From Rhytidiadelphus loreus (lineage: Eukaryota > Streptophyta > Bryopsida > Hypnales > Hylocomiaceae): a DNA stretch of 64,000 bases. The stretch lies in assembly GCA_947034895.1 (NCBI GenBank), contig OX344762.1, positions 32,158,760 through 32,222,759 on the forward strand, written 5' to 3'. Below, piece by piece: positions 10,957 through 23,896 of the stretch. A model generated the notes under the pieces. That model was not told where the DNA came from and did not search any database. It was given only the letters and a program-made list of their open reading frames with translations. A program made the translations under genes and the position numbers. Positions within the stretch are counted from its first letter, which is position 1, and each line of letters opens with the position of its first letter.

Positions 10957-13284
10957 CATCAGAAGCAGTTACACAAATCTCCTCAAAAGAAATATCTTCT
11001 AGTGCGGCAAGGAGGTCCGTCTTGGTTTGGAACTTTAACTGAAAATAGTAATCACCGAGAGAGTTGGACACTGTTCTTTTCCTTCTGACACAATTCAAGA
11101 GCATCAGACTGAGGAACAGTTGTGTGCCCCTTGCTGCGTCATGGAATAGAATATTCATCCTCATCTTGGCCACCTGGTTGGCCAGTGACTTCATTTTACT
11201 TTCTGGAGCGCCCTATTTCTGATTCAAACGTCGACAATGGGGTTGAATCTGAAATGCCTGTTCTTCACAGCCTCTGACGAAATTGTCGACGCATGTAAAC
11301 TTGGGGAGTTGTTAGGGCGAAGTATGCAATGTTCAGAGAACTTCCGCTCAATTCTTTGGCTTAAGTCACATTCTCCGCATCCTAAGATTTCAGAAGTCCT
11401 TCAACGGTGGGGTTGAATCAGTGTTTGGCGGGGGCTTTATTTGGAATGCGAGGATGGCAGGTCACGCTGACATCGGCGACGGATTCAGCGTGATTTGCAT
11501 GGTTTCGCTTGATTCCGCTTGATCATTCGTGCTGTTTAGCTATTGTACACTTTCGTTCGCTTGAAAGAGTCCAGGTGAGGAACCAGTTGACGGCCTAGCA
11601 GCTTGCGGAAGCATGCTTTCACCCGGTTACTCCTGCGCTGCTCTTAGTGTTTGCGACGATGGAATGGCGTCGACACCGGCAGAAAATTCACTAAATCGTA
11701 TTGAGCTCCCGAGTCTACCGGTATGTCCTTCAGCAGTCCCCGGTGGCAGTGAGGGTGGTACTTCCAGTAGGACTAGGGTTCAGAGTCCCAGGCGTTGGAA
11801 TTCCTTGTAGTTGTCGATTATGGACTCCACTGAATGGAACGCAACAACTTTAATCATTGCATGTTGATGACAAATTTGAGTCATACAGGCATACATGTTT
11901 CAAACATCAAACCAGAAGTCTGGCTTAAACCTTACCGGAGCGTCATACAGTAACGCACAACATTGATCGAATGCAAGTCTGGCGGTGGAGGACGACGGCT
12001 CCTCCAATAGAGACTCCAGGACCGTGAGCTTTTAGCTAACATTCAACTTCCTCCTTGATGATTACACCGGTTAAACCTATCTGAAATCATAAATCGTTGG
12101 TCTTTTCAGTATGGAACATTGCAAAATTTCTTAGAAAAACTGCATCCGTGGTCCGTGGGAGAATTTAAATAGTTGAAGTCCGTCTTACCTTCTTCGCCAG
12201 AGGATTGAGCACATCTTCAGTTCGCCCCGTCAAGACGATTAGGTCTAAGCCGAGCAACCGAAGCTAGCTCATCCGCAATAGCATCAAATAAGCTCCCTGA
12301 CAGCTCCTTCAACTAACCTGCATGCATCGGCAAAGTATGATCCGCAGTAGCACCATAGCTCCAATTGCCTGTAAAACCTTGTGACTACCGTTCCAAGAGG
12401 AAAACGAATTCCAAGAGTTGCCCAATACTTCCACAAGCTAAACCTGAGAGTTTTCCATAGACCTGAGTTGACAGGCATTTCAAGAATTGAAACAGATTAG
12501 GGTTTCAATCGTGGCGACGAATTACTAACCAGCGCACATATGAGGATCAAAGACGAAGACAGGCAGCCTTGCTGGTACGCCATATAGCTGCCGATAGCCG
12601 ACGACGAAAATCCTGAATGAACGACAAGAGCGCCAGTTCCTTCGATTCTGTGCTTTCATTGCTAGCTACCACAGCCGTCTTCCTCGATCGCTTGTGCCGT
12701 TTCGAATCGTACTCTAGCGCACTAAATTAGGTCGACCTAATGACATCGGTACAACAACTCGCAGGGGCTCAAGATAATTCCTGGTTGAGAAACAACTCCC
12801 ATTGCTGCTCAATAAGCTTCTTCACTCACCACCGAGAGCTCCTTGCAAGGAGCACGCTATGACGACAGAGCAAGCTCACACGACGCACATGGAGCGACGA
12901 CACTCACAAATTCTTGTAAACTACACACTAATTAAGTCCAGCACCTTTCAACTGATTCCAGTCTTGGAAAACGCAAAAAGTTGTCAATCTAATGGCTCCG
13001 AAACAAGCATAGCAATCCAAAATGGCTCAACGAAAAGAGCAACACTTGTGCAGTGAACTGATTGAGGTTCTTGCATGCCGATCCTTGAAGGAGTCTAACA
13101 ACGCACGGAGCTCAATATAAAAAAAAGCCTGTGGCTGCGGCCACAACAGTAAGGATCGGAAGCAATGCAACAGAGTACACAATGCAACAGAGTACGCAAT
13201 AGACAACCTTAGTGATCTCCTTCAAAAAAATGAACAGGTCTACCGATACGTTGGATTCCGTTGGAGAGTAAAGTTTTCCCATTC
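10957..13284. other. Intergenic DNA without recognised genes
   Basis: Base composition is more balanced than in the AT-rich repeats, so old gene remnants are possible. A minus-strand 102-codon frame (11194-10886) and a plus-strand 65-codon frame (11613-11810) are the longest plausible ones; neither resembles a family I know. Confidence 0.3.
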
Positions 13285-13517
13285 TCTCAACCCCTTAACG
13301 CCTTGATCCTTTTTTCTAATTTTGGCACATTTTTGCTTATATCTTTCTACAGAAATATCATTTACTGCAATTTCATGAAATTGATCATTAAGGAAGGTTG
13401 TCTTTTCAAAATTCAAGTGTTACATAGGATGAATGAAAAGTTCGGTGGACAGAATAGCGCCTCGAAGCCCTATGTTCATCATTCAAAATATGGATGTCGG
13501 AGCACTTTAAGGGTTAA
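13285..13517 (-). repeat. Dispersed ~235-bp repeat, copy 2 (inverted relative to 2.7 kb)
   Basis: The reverse complement of this segment aligns with 2724-2957 almost throughout, including the 'aaggggtt' end motifs. The two copies lie in opposite orientation and bracket about 10.3 kb that contains the PERK gene. Differences are scattered substitutions, so the copies are not recent. Confidence 0.7.
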
Positions 13518-16500
13518 GGTAGACAAGCCTATTACCACTCTGGATATCTTGGGGCCAACTCCAAGAGGGGCACATCTTTTTTTAAAGTTGTGCACTTGTT
13601 TCATGAATCATACCCAAGTAGAATTATAATTTTACCATTAAAATTGTAATTTCCGTGAATTTTTGAAGTGGCTTGCCCTGATATTACACAATCATTTAGA
13701 GAGTGGAGTCATGAGCATTTAATGAATAACCCATAACCGCTCTCCTATGTATCCAATGGCACTTACGGAGGTTCAAGATGCCATGCAATTTCTCCAAACT
13801 TGGAAGGAGGCAAAATGATCCTATCTCTAATGTGCACTATAAACACATTTTTGCAAGTGTGAAAATGTTTTGTCATTGTCCTCATTACATCACGTAGACA
13901 TTGTAGTTTGTTTGTTTTTTAATTTCTTAAAAATTGTCAAATTTGGATGATGTGCTAGATGGTTTTGGGGCCAAAAGTAGAATGACGGAATTAGGCAACA
14001 TATGGAAATGTATTGGTCTACCTTAGATTGATTTTGATATTTCTTTCTATGATGCTTAGCAAGCGAATTATGTTACAAGAATTCTCGGATCACAAACACT
14101 AAATACATCTTCAATATTGTTGTAAAAATGGTTCATTACATGTTACGAAACATTTGCGGTAAGATAACAAACTAATAACACTTCAAAATGGCACTTTTTC
14201 TAGTCCCTATGTTTGAAAGGTCAAATGACAAAAAAAAAAATTGGTGAAGTTATTAGTGAACACAAGAAAAATGTAATCCAAGTGGTTTCATAATTTTCCA
14301 AGACTCTAATAATATTTTATAAATTTTCAAAGTTGAAAATATAAGATAGCCTATACTTACTTATAGACTCACCTTGAATGGCCCCCATTGAAGCACAAAA
14401 TGTCAGAATTTCATTAGCTGCTTCTAAAAACTCCTCACCTCTCATTGGTTGTTTTTCAAAAGTTGTGTTGGTTTTGAGTCATAGAAGTGTTTTTTTAGGC
14501 TATTTTTTAGGTGTCAAAGACAAGAATGTGTTGCAATTAGGTGCTTCTACCTTATTGAACCTCCTAATGGGGAAAAGAAGTTCAAATCCTTACTTTGTAT
14601 ACATCTTGTAAATCTATATGTTTTATTGTTGAAGAAACGATTATAGAACATCTAGCAAAAAAACACATTGTCCCTTAAATAACTTTTGTATACGTTTATC
14701 AAATGTCACAACTTTTGGTGCATTGGAAGTTCCTTTCATTTGCCAACAAGAAATATAAAAATTTGACCAATCTAGTAATAGTAGTTGTGCACAATTGAAA
14801 AAGTGGCTTTGGGAGGTGATCATACCTTGAAGGCATTCTTCGGAAATGGATAATATCTCAAAATCCATCTTGATTGTTGAGTAATTCATAGGAAGGGTGA
14901 TACTTCAATTAATTTTTAGACCAAATGAGAAAAATCAATTCAACCAACTATCAACTACCACCACCTTTTTACTTGTTTATCTATTAGGAACTAAAGTATG
15001 TAATTATTACATGTGAAGCAATAACATAGGTAAATGGGATGTTTTTAAATTAACCAACGCCTTTATACTCTATCTAGTATTGTACTTGATGGTTGGGTCA
15101 ACATTTCTTACTAAATAATTAATTGTTCTATATAAGCTAAAAAATATAAATGTTTTGCAAGATTTGTTTTTTTCCTATACAAATTCTTCGATTGATGATT
15201 TTTTCAAAAATTCCACTTGTATTTTTAGAAATAATTTTCTCCAAACTTGACCATTGTTTTGGATGCATCATATGTATATTGCATTCATAAAATTTGAATT
15301 TCAAATTTTAGTGAGAAAAACATACCTTGATACTATAAGGTAGGAGGTCTTGAAATGGAGTGGGTTCTAAAATTGCCCACCTCCTTAAATGTACACTATT
15401 TGTACATGCTTATTTTTCATAGCCTTCAACAATGTATAGACAATGGCATTTTAGGAGGTGAGTCATTTTAGAGCCCTATGCCATTTCAACTTCAAAATTT
15501 TATAACTAATTCTAAAAAGCTCCAAAAAATATGAAACAACTTGTATTAGATGTCAATTCTACTTGTCTTTGAAGGAAAATTTACTAAAAGATATTTCAAG
15601 ATGTTTCACCTCCCCCAAATTCGATTCCAGCCTTTAGATGGTCCATTTATGGACCTCCTACCTTACCTTCAAAAATTGCTAGCATTGATTGAAATTTTTT
15701 AATCAAAATTGGAAATGTTATTATTCAAGTAGTAGAGTTTTGTAGATTGAAGTATTTTTTTCTATTTTTTTTCCTTTGGAACACAAATGATGGGGTGTTT
15801 CAAGTTCTTTTAACTAAGGTGTGCTCTTGGTTTTTGTACTCATATAGGAGTAGAATTCAAAGCAATGACTTCCAAAGAATTCAAACAAGAAGACTAAAGA
15901 CAATGTTGGGTTCTGATTTGATTCTAAGTCTTTTCAAGACTCCAATGCCTTGGTGGTACAAAGGGAGGGATGTCAAGTTAGTGACTCTATGGGAATGATA
16001 TAAATGCTTACTAAAAAAGATGAATATATCCTACTTGGGACTAATACGCAATGATTCATGTATTGGGATGGAAATTGAGTACTACATGCACAAACTTCTC
16101 ATATATGTATAAATATGTGCATCCATATATATCCGCATTTATATATATGTATATATATAAGCATTTAATATCAAAGACTTGACTAGTTGAGCCCCTATTT
16201 TTCATTTTATTTCTCTATCAATCAATCACAACTTCAAAGCAACTTATAGTTGTCATGGTGTTTTTGAGGGTCCGAGAGTTGTATGTATACTTACTTGATT
16301 GTCATCTTTATTAAGGTATTTCTATTATATTTAGTACACAATGTTGTAAACCACTATTACTATTTCATTGCTTTGGATGCTTAGAATTCTACTATATTCA
16401 ATGTTATCGCAAATGTTGCAAATGTTATACTACTAATTTGATTAAAATGTAACAAAGAATGCTTGCTTGGAGCACCATTCATGTTCAAGTAGCAACAACA

Positions 16501-17055
16501 AACAATTCTCAACACTCTGGCTTTCAAAAGATTTCTTTGAGTGATATTTCATTCAAAAACAATACAATTTTTTTGAAAGAATATTAGGCAATATACTCTT
16601 CCATTTTTAGTGGATGAAATTGTTGAATTGCTACATATTCATAAGACAAATATTGCTTAGTTTTGGATGAATGTATATTATTTTGGATGAATAAGTTAAC
16701 TTTCATCCTCACTTGCATGTTTCATCCATTTATTGATAGATGTAAACAATTGCATCTCTCCAGCAAAGATTGCTTCTTGCACCACCCAAAATAAATAAAT
16801 GAAAAAATAAATCCCTATTTGAAGTTTCATACCCCAAAAGTCATATGAATGTCACATGACAATGAGAAGTTTTTTTTTTTTAATGAGTTGTACTCATAAA
16901 AGATTTGGATTATTGGAATAAGATTTTAGCCAGGCCAGCTCTGTTTTCTCGACACTCTTGACTGCTTGCAGTTTTGTCAATTTCTTCGCTTTCTCGATCC
17001 AGTTCCTATCTGAAGGTGTTTTTTGCGAATTAGGGTTTCACGTGCATCAGTAGCG
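13518..17055. other. AT-rich intergenic DNA upstream of the MPDU1-like gene
   Basis: No gene is supported. The stretch is AT-rich, contains an 'atatatgtatat' low-complexity patch at about 16,135-16,160, and has no open frame with a recognisable family. The proximal promoter of the gene at 17,056 presumably lies in the last few hundred bases, which become more GC-balanced. Confidence 0.35.
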
Positions 17056-17778
17056 ATGAAGTCCTCCACCCTAGCCGGCATGGACATCTCCTGTCTGATG
17101 CAATCCGTCGAGAATTACGAAATTCCCTCGCAAGATTGCGTTCTCCCCTTGCTTTCCAAGTTCTTAGGCTACGCCATTATCGTCGCCTCAGTCTTCCTCA
17201 AGCTCCCCCAGATTTACCTCATCCTCAAGAACAAGAGCACCAAGGGTTTGAGCATCCCTTCCTTCGAGCTCGAAGTTGCCGGATTCACCATCGCCTTGGC
17301 CTACTGCCTCTTCAAGCAGCTTCCCTTCTCCGCTTACGGGGAGCTCGTGTTCATCCTGGCGCAGAGTATTGCGTGCTTGGCTTTGATTTACTACTACTCG
17401 AATAGCCTCGGTCCGTCCACATGGGTGAAGACCGCGCTCTACTGCGCTCTGGCACCGACGCTCCTGGGCGGCAAGCTGGATGCGCAACTGATTGAGACTT
17501 TGTACGCTTGCCAGCACGCCATCTTTTTCTGTGCGCGGCTCCCGCAAATCTATGAGAATTTCAGGAACAAGAGCACGGGGCAGCTGAGTTTTGTGACGAG
17601 CTTCTTGTCGTTCGCTGGATGTGTGGTGCGGGCTTTCACGAGTGTGCAAGAGAAGGCGCCGTTGAGTATGGTCGTCGGGTGCTTGTTAGGGATTCTCACG
17701 CATGGCACGCTGTGTTCGCAAATAGTTGTGTATGCGTCGTCATCGGAGGGGGGGAAGAAGGAGAAGAAGATGGAGTAA
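17056..17778 (+). CDS. MPDU1: MPDU1-like PQ-loop membrane protein, intronless
   Basis: The 240-residue product matches the mannose-P-dolichol utilization defect 1 (Lec35) family in length and layout. That family is needed for use of dolichol-linked mannose and glucose donors in the ER lumen for N-glycans and GPI anchors. Two PQ-loop motifs are visible: LKLPQIYLILKNKSTKGLS at about residues 55-73 and ARLPQIYENFRNKSTGQLS at about 163-181. Hydrophobic segments surround them, as expected for a seven-helix PQ-loop protein. The C-terminus is basic (GGKKEKKME), resembling an ER retrieval-type tail. I chose the ATG at 17056; the frame is open 33 bases further upstream but without an ATG. The whole CDS is one exon. 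Confidence 0.9.
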   Translation: MKSSTLAGMDISCLMQSVENYEIPSQDCVLPLLSKFLGYAIIVASVFLKLPQIYLILKNKSTKGLSIPSFELEVAGFTIALAYCLFKQLPFSAYGELVFILAQSIACLALIYYYSNSLGPSTWVKTALYCALAPTLLGGKLDAQLIETLYACQHAIFFCARLPQIYENFRNKSTGQLSFVTSFLSFAGCVVRAFTSVQEKAPLSMVVGCLLGILTHGTLCSQIVVYASSSEGGKKEKKME

Positions 17779-17926
17779 AGCTTAGACGACAGTCGATCAG
17801 GGTTGAGATTTGCGTACAGTAGATGTTGTGTTGACCTATTTCGTGGCGCAACCCCTAAATTCAGCACCAGGTATGTCGGTTGTGTCAGCCTGAGGTTGTG
17901 GTTGTAGCACCGGTTAGGGTTATATA

Positions 17927-18207
17927 CTCCTTCCTTCCGGAAATAAGTGTCCAAATTTAGCCTCATTTTGATTAGTTAGTGGTTTGAGTAGCCTCATTTA
18001 ATTCAGTTAGTGGTTTGAGTAGCCGGCATATGGGTTTTTTATTTGTTCAATATTATTTATGTTCTGATTATCATATGCAATGCTCTTTATCGATTATGTT
18101 GATATAAAATTTAGACCTATTTGAATTATGGTTTCCACAATATGATCAATGTAATTGGTATGTACGCTATATACAAACTAAGGACATTTATTTCCGGATC
18201 GAGGGAG
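17927..18207. mobile_element. Stowaway-type MITE, 281 bp
   Basis: The ends are inverted: CTCCTTCCTTCCGGAAATAA at the left, and the right end read in reverse gives CTCCCTCGATCCGGAAATAA. TA dinucleotides flank both sides (17925-17926 and 18208-18209). This is the classic Stowaway signature, a non-autonomous Tc1/mariner element. It lies about 150 bp past the MPDU1-like stop codon, so it may fall in the 3' UTR or terminator region. Confidence 0.9.
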
Positions 18208-18209
18208 TA

Positions 18210-21200
18210 GTACTGTAGCTTTACTGTAGAGGTCTTCAAGTTGTAACGTGGATGTGAATTTTTTTAGTGCAAGAGTCTACCGAATAGTGTGCCTTATTTA
18301 GTGAGGAGACTACTTGGAAGGTGTTCGTAATTTGGCCGACTATTTATGGTTTTGTACAGTTTCTTCTTCTGCTGTTTTTTTAAATCTCAGAGGGCGACCA
18401 TTTACTGGGACTGTCCTCTAAGCAGTGAGCCTCATATTACTCAGCATATCTCTCTGTGTATACGTGAAATGAGTAAGAATGTTTGGCTGCGTCAGTGCAG
18501 CAAGTATTTCCTTGGCATTTTAGATTTGTTCGTCAAATAAAGTTCAGTGAGCTCATTTTAAAGCAAGATTGAAATGTGAAGAGAATGGAGGGCGTAAATG
18601 CTAACTGGATCTGCTCCAATATTTTCAAATTTCAGATCCTCCATGATCCTTTTTTTCCTTGGGCTCGAGTAATTATGCATGTCTTGCGATGAATAATATA
18701 CCAATCCACAGTTTTGAGCCCTTATCTTTACTTCGAGAGTATCCTGCAAACATTGCTGATTAGCTTTCAACTGGTTGCAGGGACTGAAGGAACATGGTAT
18801 CAATGAAATGCCCAAGCTACGTGTCTCCTACTCTTCTTGACCATGATCTTCGGTGATTAGAATGCCTTCGGTGACACAGATAACTAAGAGCTTCGAATTT
18901 ACTCTGCTGGAACTCGAGGAACAGAAAGGTCACGTAAATAGTTATGAGGGCGAACAAAAGCAAAATGTTGATTGAGCTTCAGTTGGTAATGTTCATAATA
19001 CCGGAGAGGACGCTTCTGCCGAAGATGACCTCTCACACTGCTCTGAGGTAACCACATCTAAAAAGAGAATATTTAGAGCGCTGAGCAAAATTACAATAGT
19101 GAGATTTTCAAGTGTTCTAGTTACCAGATCAAAGAGATTTCCGATGTATCAGAGAATGCATTATGTAGATACCATATGCAAGGGTTCAAAGGTTTCTTGG
19201 TAGATTATCTAAAGCTGACATGAGTTGTAATGTCGAGTGTAGTTTACAATCTCAAAATCAATACGTACTCATTGTGCAAGATTTCGGGTGTTGTATTTAG
19301 GCAGGTGTTGGAATTAGTACCTCCATCTTATCATGACCTCCTGAAATACTGTAAACTGTTTAATTGAGTTACACTTCGATGGACTTATCATAATTAGAGG
19401 AATAAAGTAAGGTAAGAAAAGGTCTGAGAAATTCAGAGAATATTCGTGGATGCTATTCGCAGGTATTTTTTTGGTGATCTCTCACCATACAATACCAAGC
19501 ACAGTATCTATCTGGGCGAGAAGGCTGTTCAAAGCGCTTCGAGGTATCGGTAAGTTGGGTTTGGTGGTTAATCCTTTTGTTTCTGGTGGTGGGTTCTTGT
19601 CACTGACAGGTTGCCTGCTCTGGGGAGGATGTATATTCTCTGCATGGCTCTGTCGCAGATGCTTCATTGCAACAGAAACCAAAAGGAAAAATAGGAGGAA
19701 AACGGGAAGGAAAAATTAGGAGCAACCTTGTGTTGCTAGACGACGAAGAGCAGCAGTTTCTTCTCAAGGTTTCTTCTTGTAAGTTTTAATTCACGCTCTA
19801 ATTCTTCAGCAGAACAGTGCATTCTGAACAGTTAGCATCGTAGCACAAGCTCAAGGTTCGTATTCATTTGAACTTTGCTTTTGAGGAACTGTGGCTGATA
19901 ATGTGCTGACTAGCCATAACTGGTCAGCAATGAAAGATGATAGATGTATTATCCCTATGTTCGAAGTACAATTTACGTGATCACCGACCTCTGACCACAT
20001 AGTACCAAGTGATCATGATGCATGTAACATGTTGACAAGAATGTTTGATTCTATGTGGCAGTAAGTCGTACTCAGGGCTCAGGCCACTTTCGATACATTC
20101 CTAGCTTGCACATTCCGGGATTCTGGTTTCCACATTTTCTTGAGTCTCTGCTTGCAGTTGAATGTTACAATTGCCACAAGTGACCCGTTCACTGCTTTTT
20201 GTCTGAAGAGTGCGGAGCTTGAAATCCTTACATGAGCAGTTCCAACAGGAGATACAACTGTCGTCGGAGAGTCAAGATTATCCCACTAAAGTTAGTCAAA
20301 AGGTGGGACATAAAGCAGTGTTTAGGGAAGACCGACAGATCAAAGTTCTCTCCCATCATTGACTTTTGCTATTCTTGTAAATAATCAGTACTTGGAATTG
20401 CTCACCAGCAGCTGCTTTGACAAATTTTGCAGGAATTGCTCACCATGTGGAGGCTTTTGATTCCTCCCTGTGTCGATCACTGCGTCCACATTCCTTTCTC
20501 AGCCGTAAGTCAATACTCAAAGACAAAACTTTGAAGTGGGTGAGGAAATTTTTTATGTCAACAGTGGTCGTGTCCGAAGTTGCCTTTTCTGTTTGCACTT
20601 TCATAGTTTAGGAACCCAAGTTCAACCAGGCATTCAACCAGGCATTCTATAACTGTAGGGAATTAACGGATTTCCCGAATACAGGACCCACTGACTGAGT
20701 TGAGAGGTCTGTGAGACGTTACATGTTTTCTTGAGTGTCATAAAGGTTCAGGTTTCGTGCAAATGATGAACGCTTGTCGTTTACATATTCGAATGCTTTC
20801 CTTTGACTGTATTATATCTTGTGTATTTCCTCATTTTCCTTGTACCAGCAATTATCGCTGCCTTATCTAAGTGATGGAATGTGATACCCCTACCTGAACA
20901 CCGACCAGGTTGTGACTTGTTATGAATTGAATTAGTAGTTGGGGTCTTCTTCTCAACCATTACACAAAATTAGTGATAACAGATATCCATCACATCAATG
21001 GAATATGCTCGATTCTTTCTGAACCAGAATGAGTTGTTTCACACGATTTTCACCTTGTGGTGAGGAGTAATGTTCACAGGTTTCTGAGAAAGACTGTTCC
21101 TATTTTCTATTAAATCCTGCAGATTTGGTACATATTGAGGTACTGAATGTACAGTTAGAGATGACGGTAATTAGTGATGAGGATTTCCGACTTTGACATA

Positions 21201-21850
21201 ATATTCTAAACATTTTCAAAAACTGTGTTATGTTCAGTTTTTGACAGCAGATTTTCTTGGACCTAATCGAGCAAATTCCCTTGATCGAGCATATTCCCAC
21301 AGGAACGCAAATGATTCTTTCTGAAGTAGAATGAGTTTTTGCAAATGGTTGAACAAGTACGCCTTCGCTAGTGACCAGCAGAGCTTGGAAAAGAAGTGAT
21401 TTCTGAATCGGAATCCAAATTTCTGCAAGGGGTTTAGCAATTTGAAAAAAACTTGGATTGCAATCATTTGTCCCAATTGATAACAATACTACAAAATGTG
21501 AAGTAGAAGTTGCTATTGATAACACTATTAAAGTTGGTTAGTTTTCCAAATGTTGGTAGGACACGTGCTGTTCTTTCTGGATGAAAAGCCAAGATTGAAA
21601 CTTGAAGGTTTACCCTAAAGGTCACAAAAGTCATAGTTAAAGGGACAAAAGGCAATAGGAGGGAGTCAATGAGGCAAAGAAAGATGCCAAAACTCAAGAA
21701 GATGTTCAAAATCTTACCCCCTTTCTCGATTTTTCCAAAAAAGTGAATTTTACTTCATGTTTGATCCTTGAAAGTATTGAAAACCCTAAATTTTTTCCTC
21801 TCATAACCCACTTACCATCTACTCTCGGTGATTTCTACAATGACAAAAAA
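18210..21850. other. Intergenic DNA, no recognised gene
   Basis: Several 60-140 codon open frames occur on both strands but none resembles a known protein or has a convincing splice partner. Composition is near gene-like in places (19,400-20,600), so a decayed or non-coding transcript is possible but unsupported. Confidence 0.35.
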
Positions 21851-22035
21851 GAGCATTGACAAAAAAGAGAAACTTCAATAATACAACCATAGAGCATTGA
21901 TGATTTGAAAAAAAAAGAAACCTAGATATTACAACCATAGAGCATTGATGGTTTGAAAAAAAAGAGAAACCTAGATATTACAACCATAGAGCATTGATGA
22001 TTTGAAAAAAAGAGAAACCTAGATATTACAACCAT
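21851..22035. repeat. Tandem repeat of about 54 bp, 3-4 units
   Basis: Units contain 'agagcattgatgatttgaaa' followed by an A-run and 'agaaacctagatattacaac'. They differ mainly in A-run length, which is typical of slippage. There is no open frame. Confidence 0.8.
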
Positions 22036-22918
22036 ATTACAAATTAATAAATAATATGATTAGGATGATTCTACTAAGTCTGCCACATGGACATACGTAG
22101 TGAGTGCCACCACTGCTACCTGTCAAAAATAATGTCTCTATGGTGGACCATGTTGGTGACCCAAGTCACTTCCAAGACTTATACCCTGGCTTTCAAGTCC
22201 AAGTCCATTCCGGTTTCCAACGACTTCATTACGTCAACTTCATTATGTTGTGAGCTTACTTAGATTGCGGTGATTACCTTCAGTTTCACAGAATTAATCC
22301 CAAGTCCACACTCCTCACACCTCCAATTCAAGCACAAGTTTAGCACTGCGCTCCTCCCCTTCCTCAGCCTCCACAACGAACTTGTTGCTCACATAATTTA
22401 AGTTAGAGTGTGTTCAAACTTGCTGAATTCCCACACAAGCTGCCAATGAATGTGTAACGAACAATTCATCACTACAGTGGTATTATAATTCCTATTTGCA
22501 CATATATATTTTTAGGACGTCACAAGTTTCCACTTTCAACCCATTGAAAAGCCCGGCAACATTTGACCTGAAAGAATAGAGTGGCCACAATAATACTGAC
22601 ATTAAAAAACATATTACTAAAAGGCTCGCAGCCAGTGCGGCAAGAATTAGGGATCTCACGAACAACGCTACAAGATTTGCCGAAAACAAATGGGAAAGAT
22701 TTCGACATACAACATCGACAACACACTCAGCAACTGAAAATGGAATTCAAAAGTGGGAAGAAATCAGACTTTCAACGTCACTTTTCGTCTACAGTTTTCA
22801 ACTTTGGGCAATGGGGTCCAAGTCAGAATCATTCTTTCCTTACCAGGGGCGATTCTCCAGTCAAATTCAGTCGTCGAGCTTTATCCAAGAAACCTGGTCT
22901 TTATCAACGCTGACCAAA
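22036..22918. other. Intergenic DNA, no recognised gene
   Basis: Nothing beyond short open frames is seen. A plus-strand 110-codon frame (22581-22913) ends just before the hairpin at 22919 but resembles no family. Confidence 0.3.
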
Positions 22919-22985
22919 AAGTAATAAACTATTCAATGCACGCTAGCTGGTTTCAACTTACAGTGCATTGAATAGTTTATTACTT
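22919..22985. repeat. Perfect hairpin, 23-bp arms
   Basis: The arm at 22919-22941 (aagtaataaactattcaatg..) is the exact reverse complement of 22963-22985, with a 21-base loop. The size would suit a small-RNA hairpin or a very short fold-back element. No flanking target-site duplication was found, and the function is unknown. Confidence 0.7.
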
Positions 22986-23896
22986 TACGGTAAAGGATCT
23001 GATGAAACATGGTTTAACCGACGTCCTAGTCTAGATGTGGACGTATTCGTTAAATTCTAACATTCAGGTGAAAAAACTACGACTGGTGTAGATTTGTTGA
23101 AGTGGAGTTTCAACCAACAGGCATGATTTCTTCCTCTTTTGTGTTTCTATGATCAGCACACTTTTGAACAGTTCAAAGTACAAACTTATTAAACTTCCTT
23201 GGACAGATTGATCACACACCTGTTTTTCAATCCATGCATTGACGCATGGCCTACGTTGCCCCTCCATATATGAATCCTCCTCCTCATTCGTGTACTGGCA
23301 ATTTCTGCTGACTCTAGTGTTGTCCTCAGGCTGACTCTGGTGCTGTCCTCAGGCTGACTCTAGTTGCCACAGGTCTTGATCCAGCCGCCTAGAGTTCACA
23401 GCCCAGTCGAGAGCACTCCAAGCTTAGCTTCAAGTCAGGTCATACGGAGGTGACCCTTAGGCGGCCATCGTCTTGTTGAGAGTCTCGGGTCGTCGTTTCA
23501 TTCTGTCTGTGAAGTGATATTTAAGCCTAGTACTCAAGCTAGGAACGTACTTCAGTGGAGTGATCTCTACCGAGCTTGTTGTTGTGCGTTACAGAAACCA
23601 GGCACCTGCAGGAAGTCTTTCCGAGCAAAGCAACTTGAACCCCTTCTACTTCGCAGATTCGGAATGCAAATTTAACAGTATCAGGCTCTCAGACCTTTCC
23701 GAGAATCAGAAGCAAGGAATTGAAGTCTTGTCGATCAAAGGAGCTTGAAGGTAGGTCTTCCATTTAGTTGGATTCTGTCTACATTCTGCAATACAAATTG
23801 GATAGAACCAGGCCCTTAGATCTGAAAAAAAGGCTCCATCTAAGGCCTCTGTAGCAGTTGATCAATCTGCAGTGGAGCAAGCAGCAAAGAGACAAG
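22986..23896. other. 5' flank of the first PAL gene
   Basis: No gene is seen. At 23,310-23,375 a 'ctgactctrgtgntgtcctcagg' unit repeats about three times. The reading frame of the PAL first exon is open upstream of its ATG to about 23,858 without another in-frame ATG. A weak TATA-like 'tatttaag' lies at about 23,518, too uncertain to call. Confidence 0.35.
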
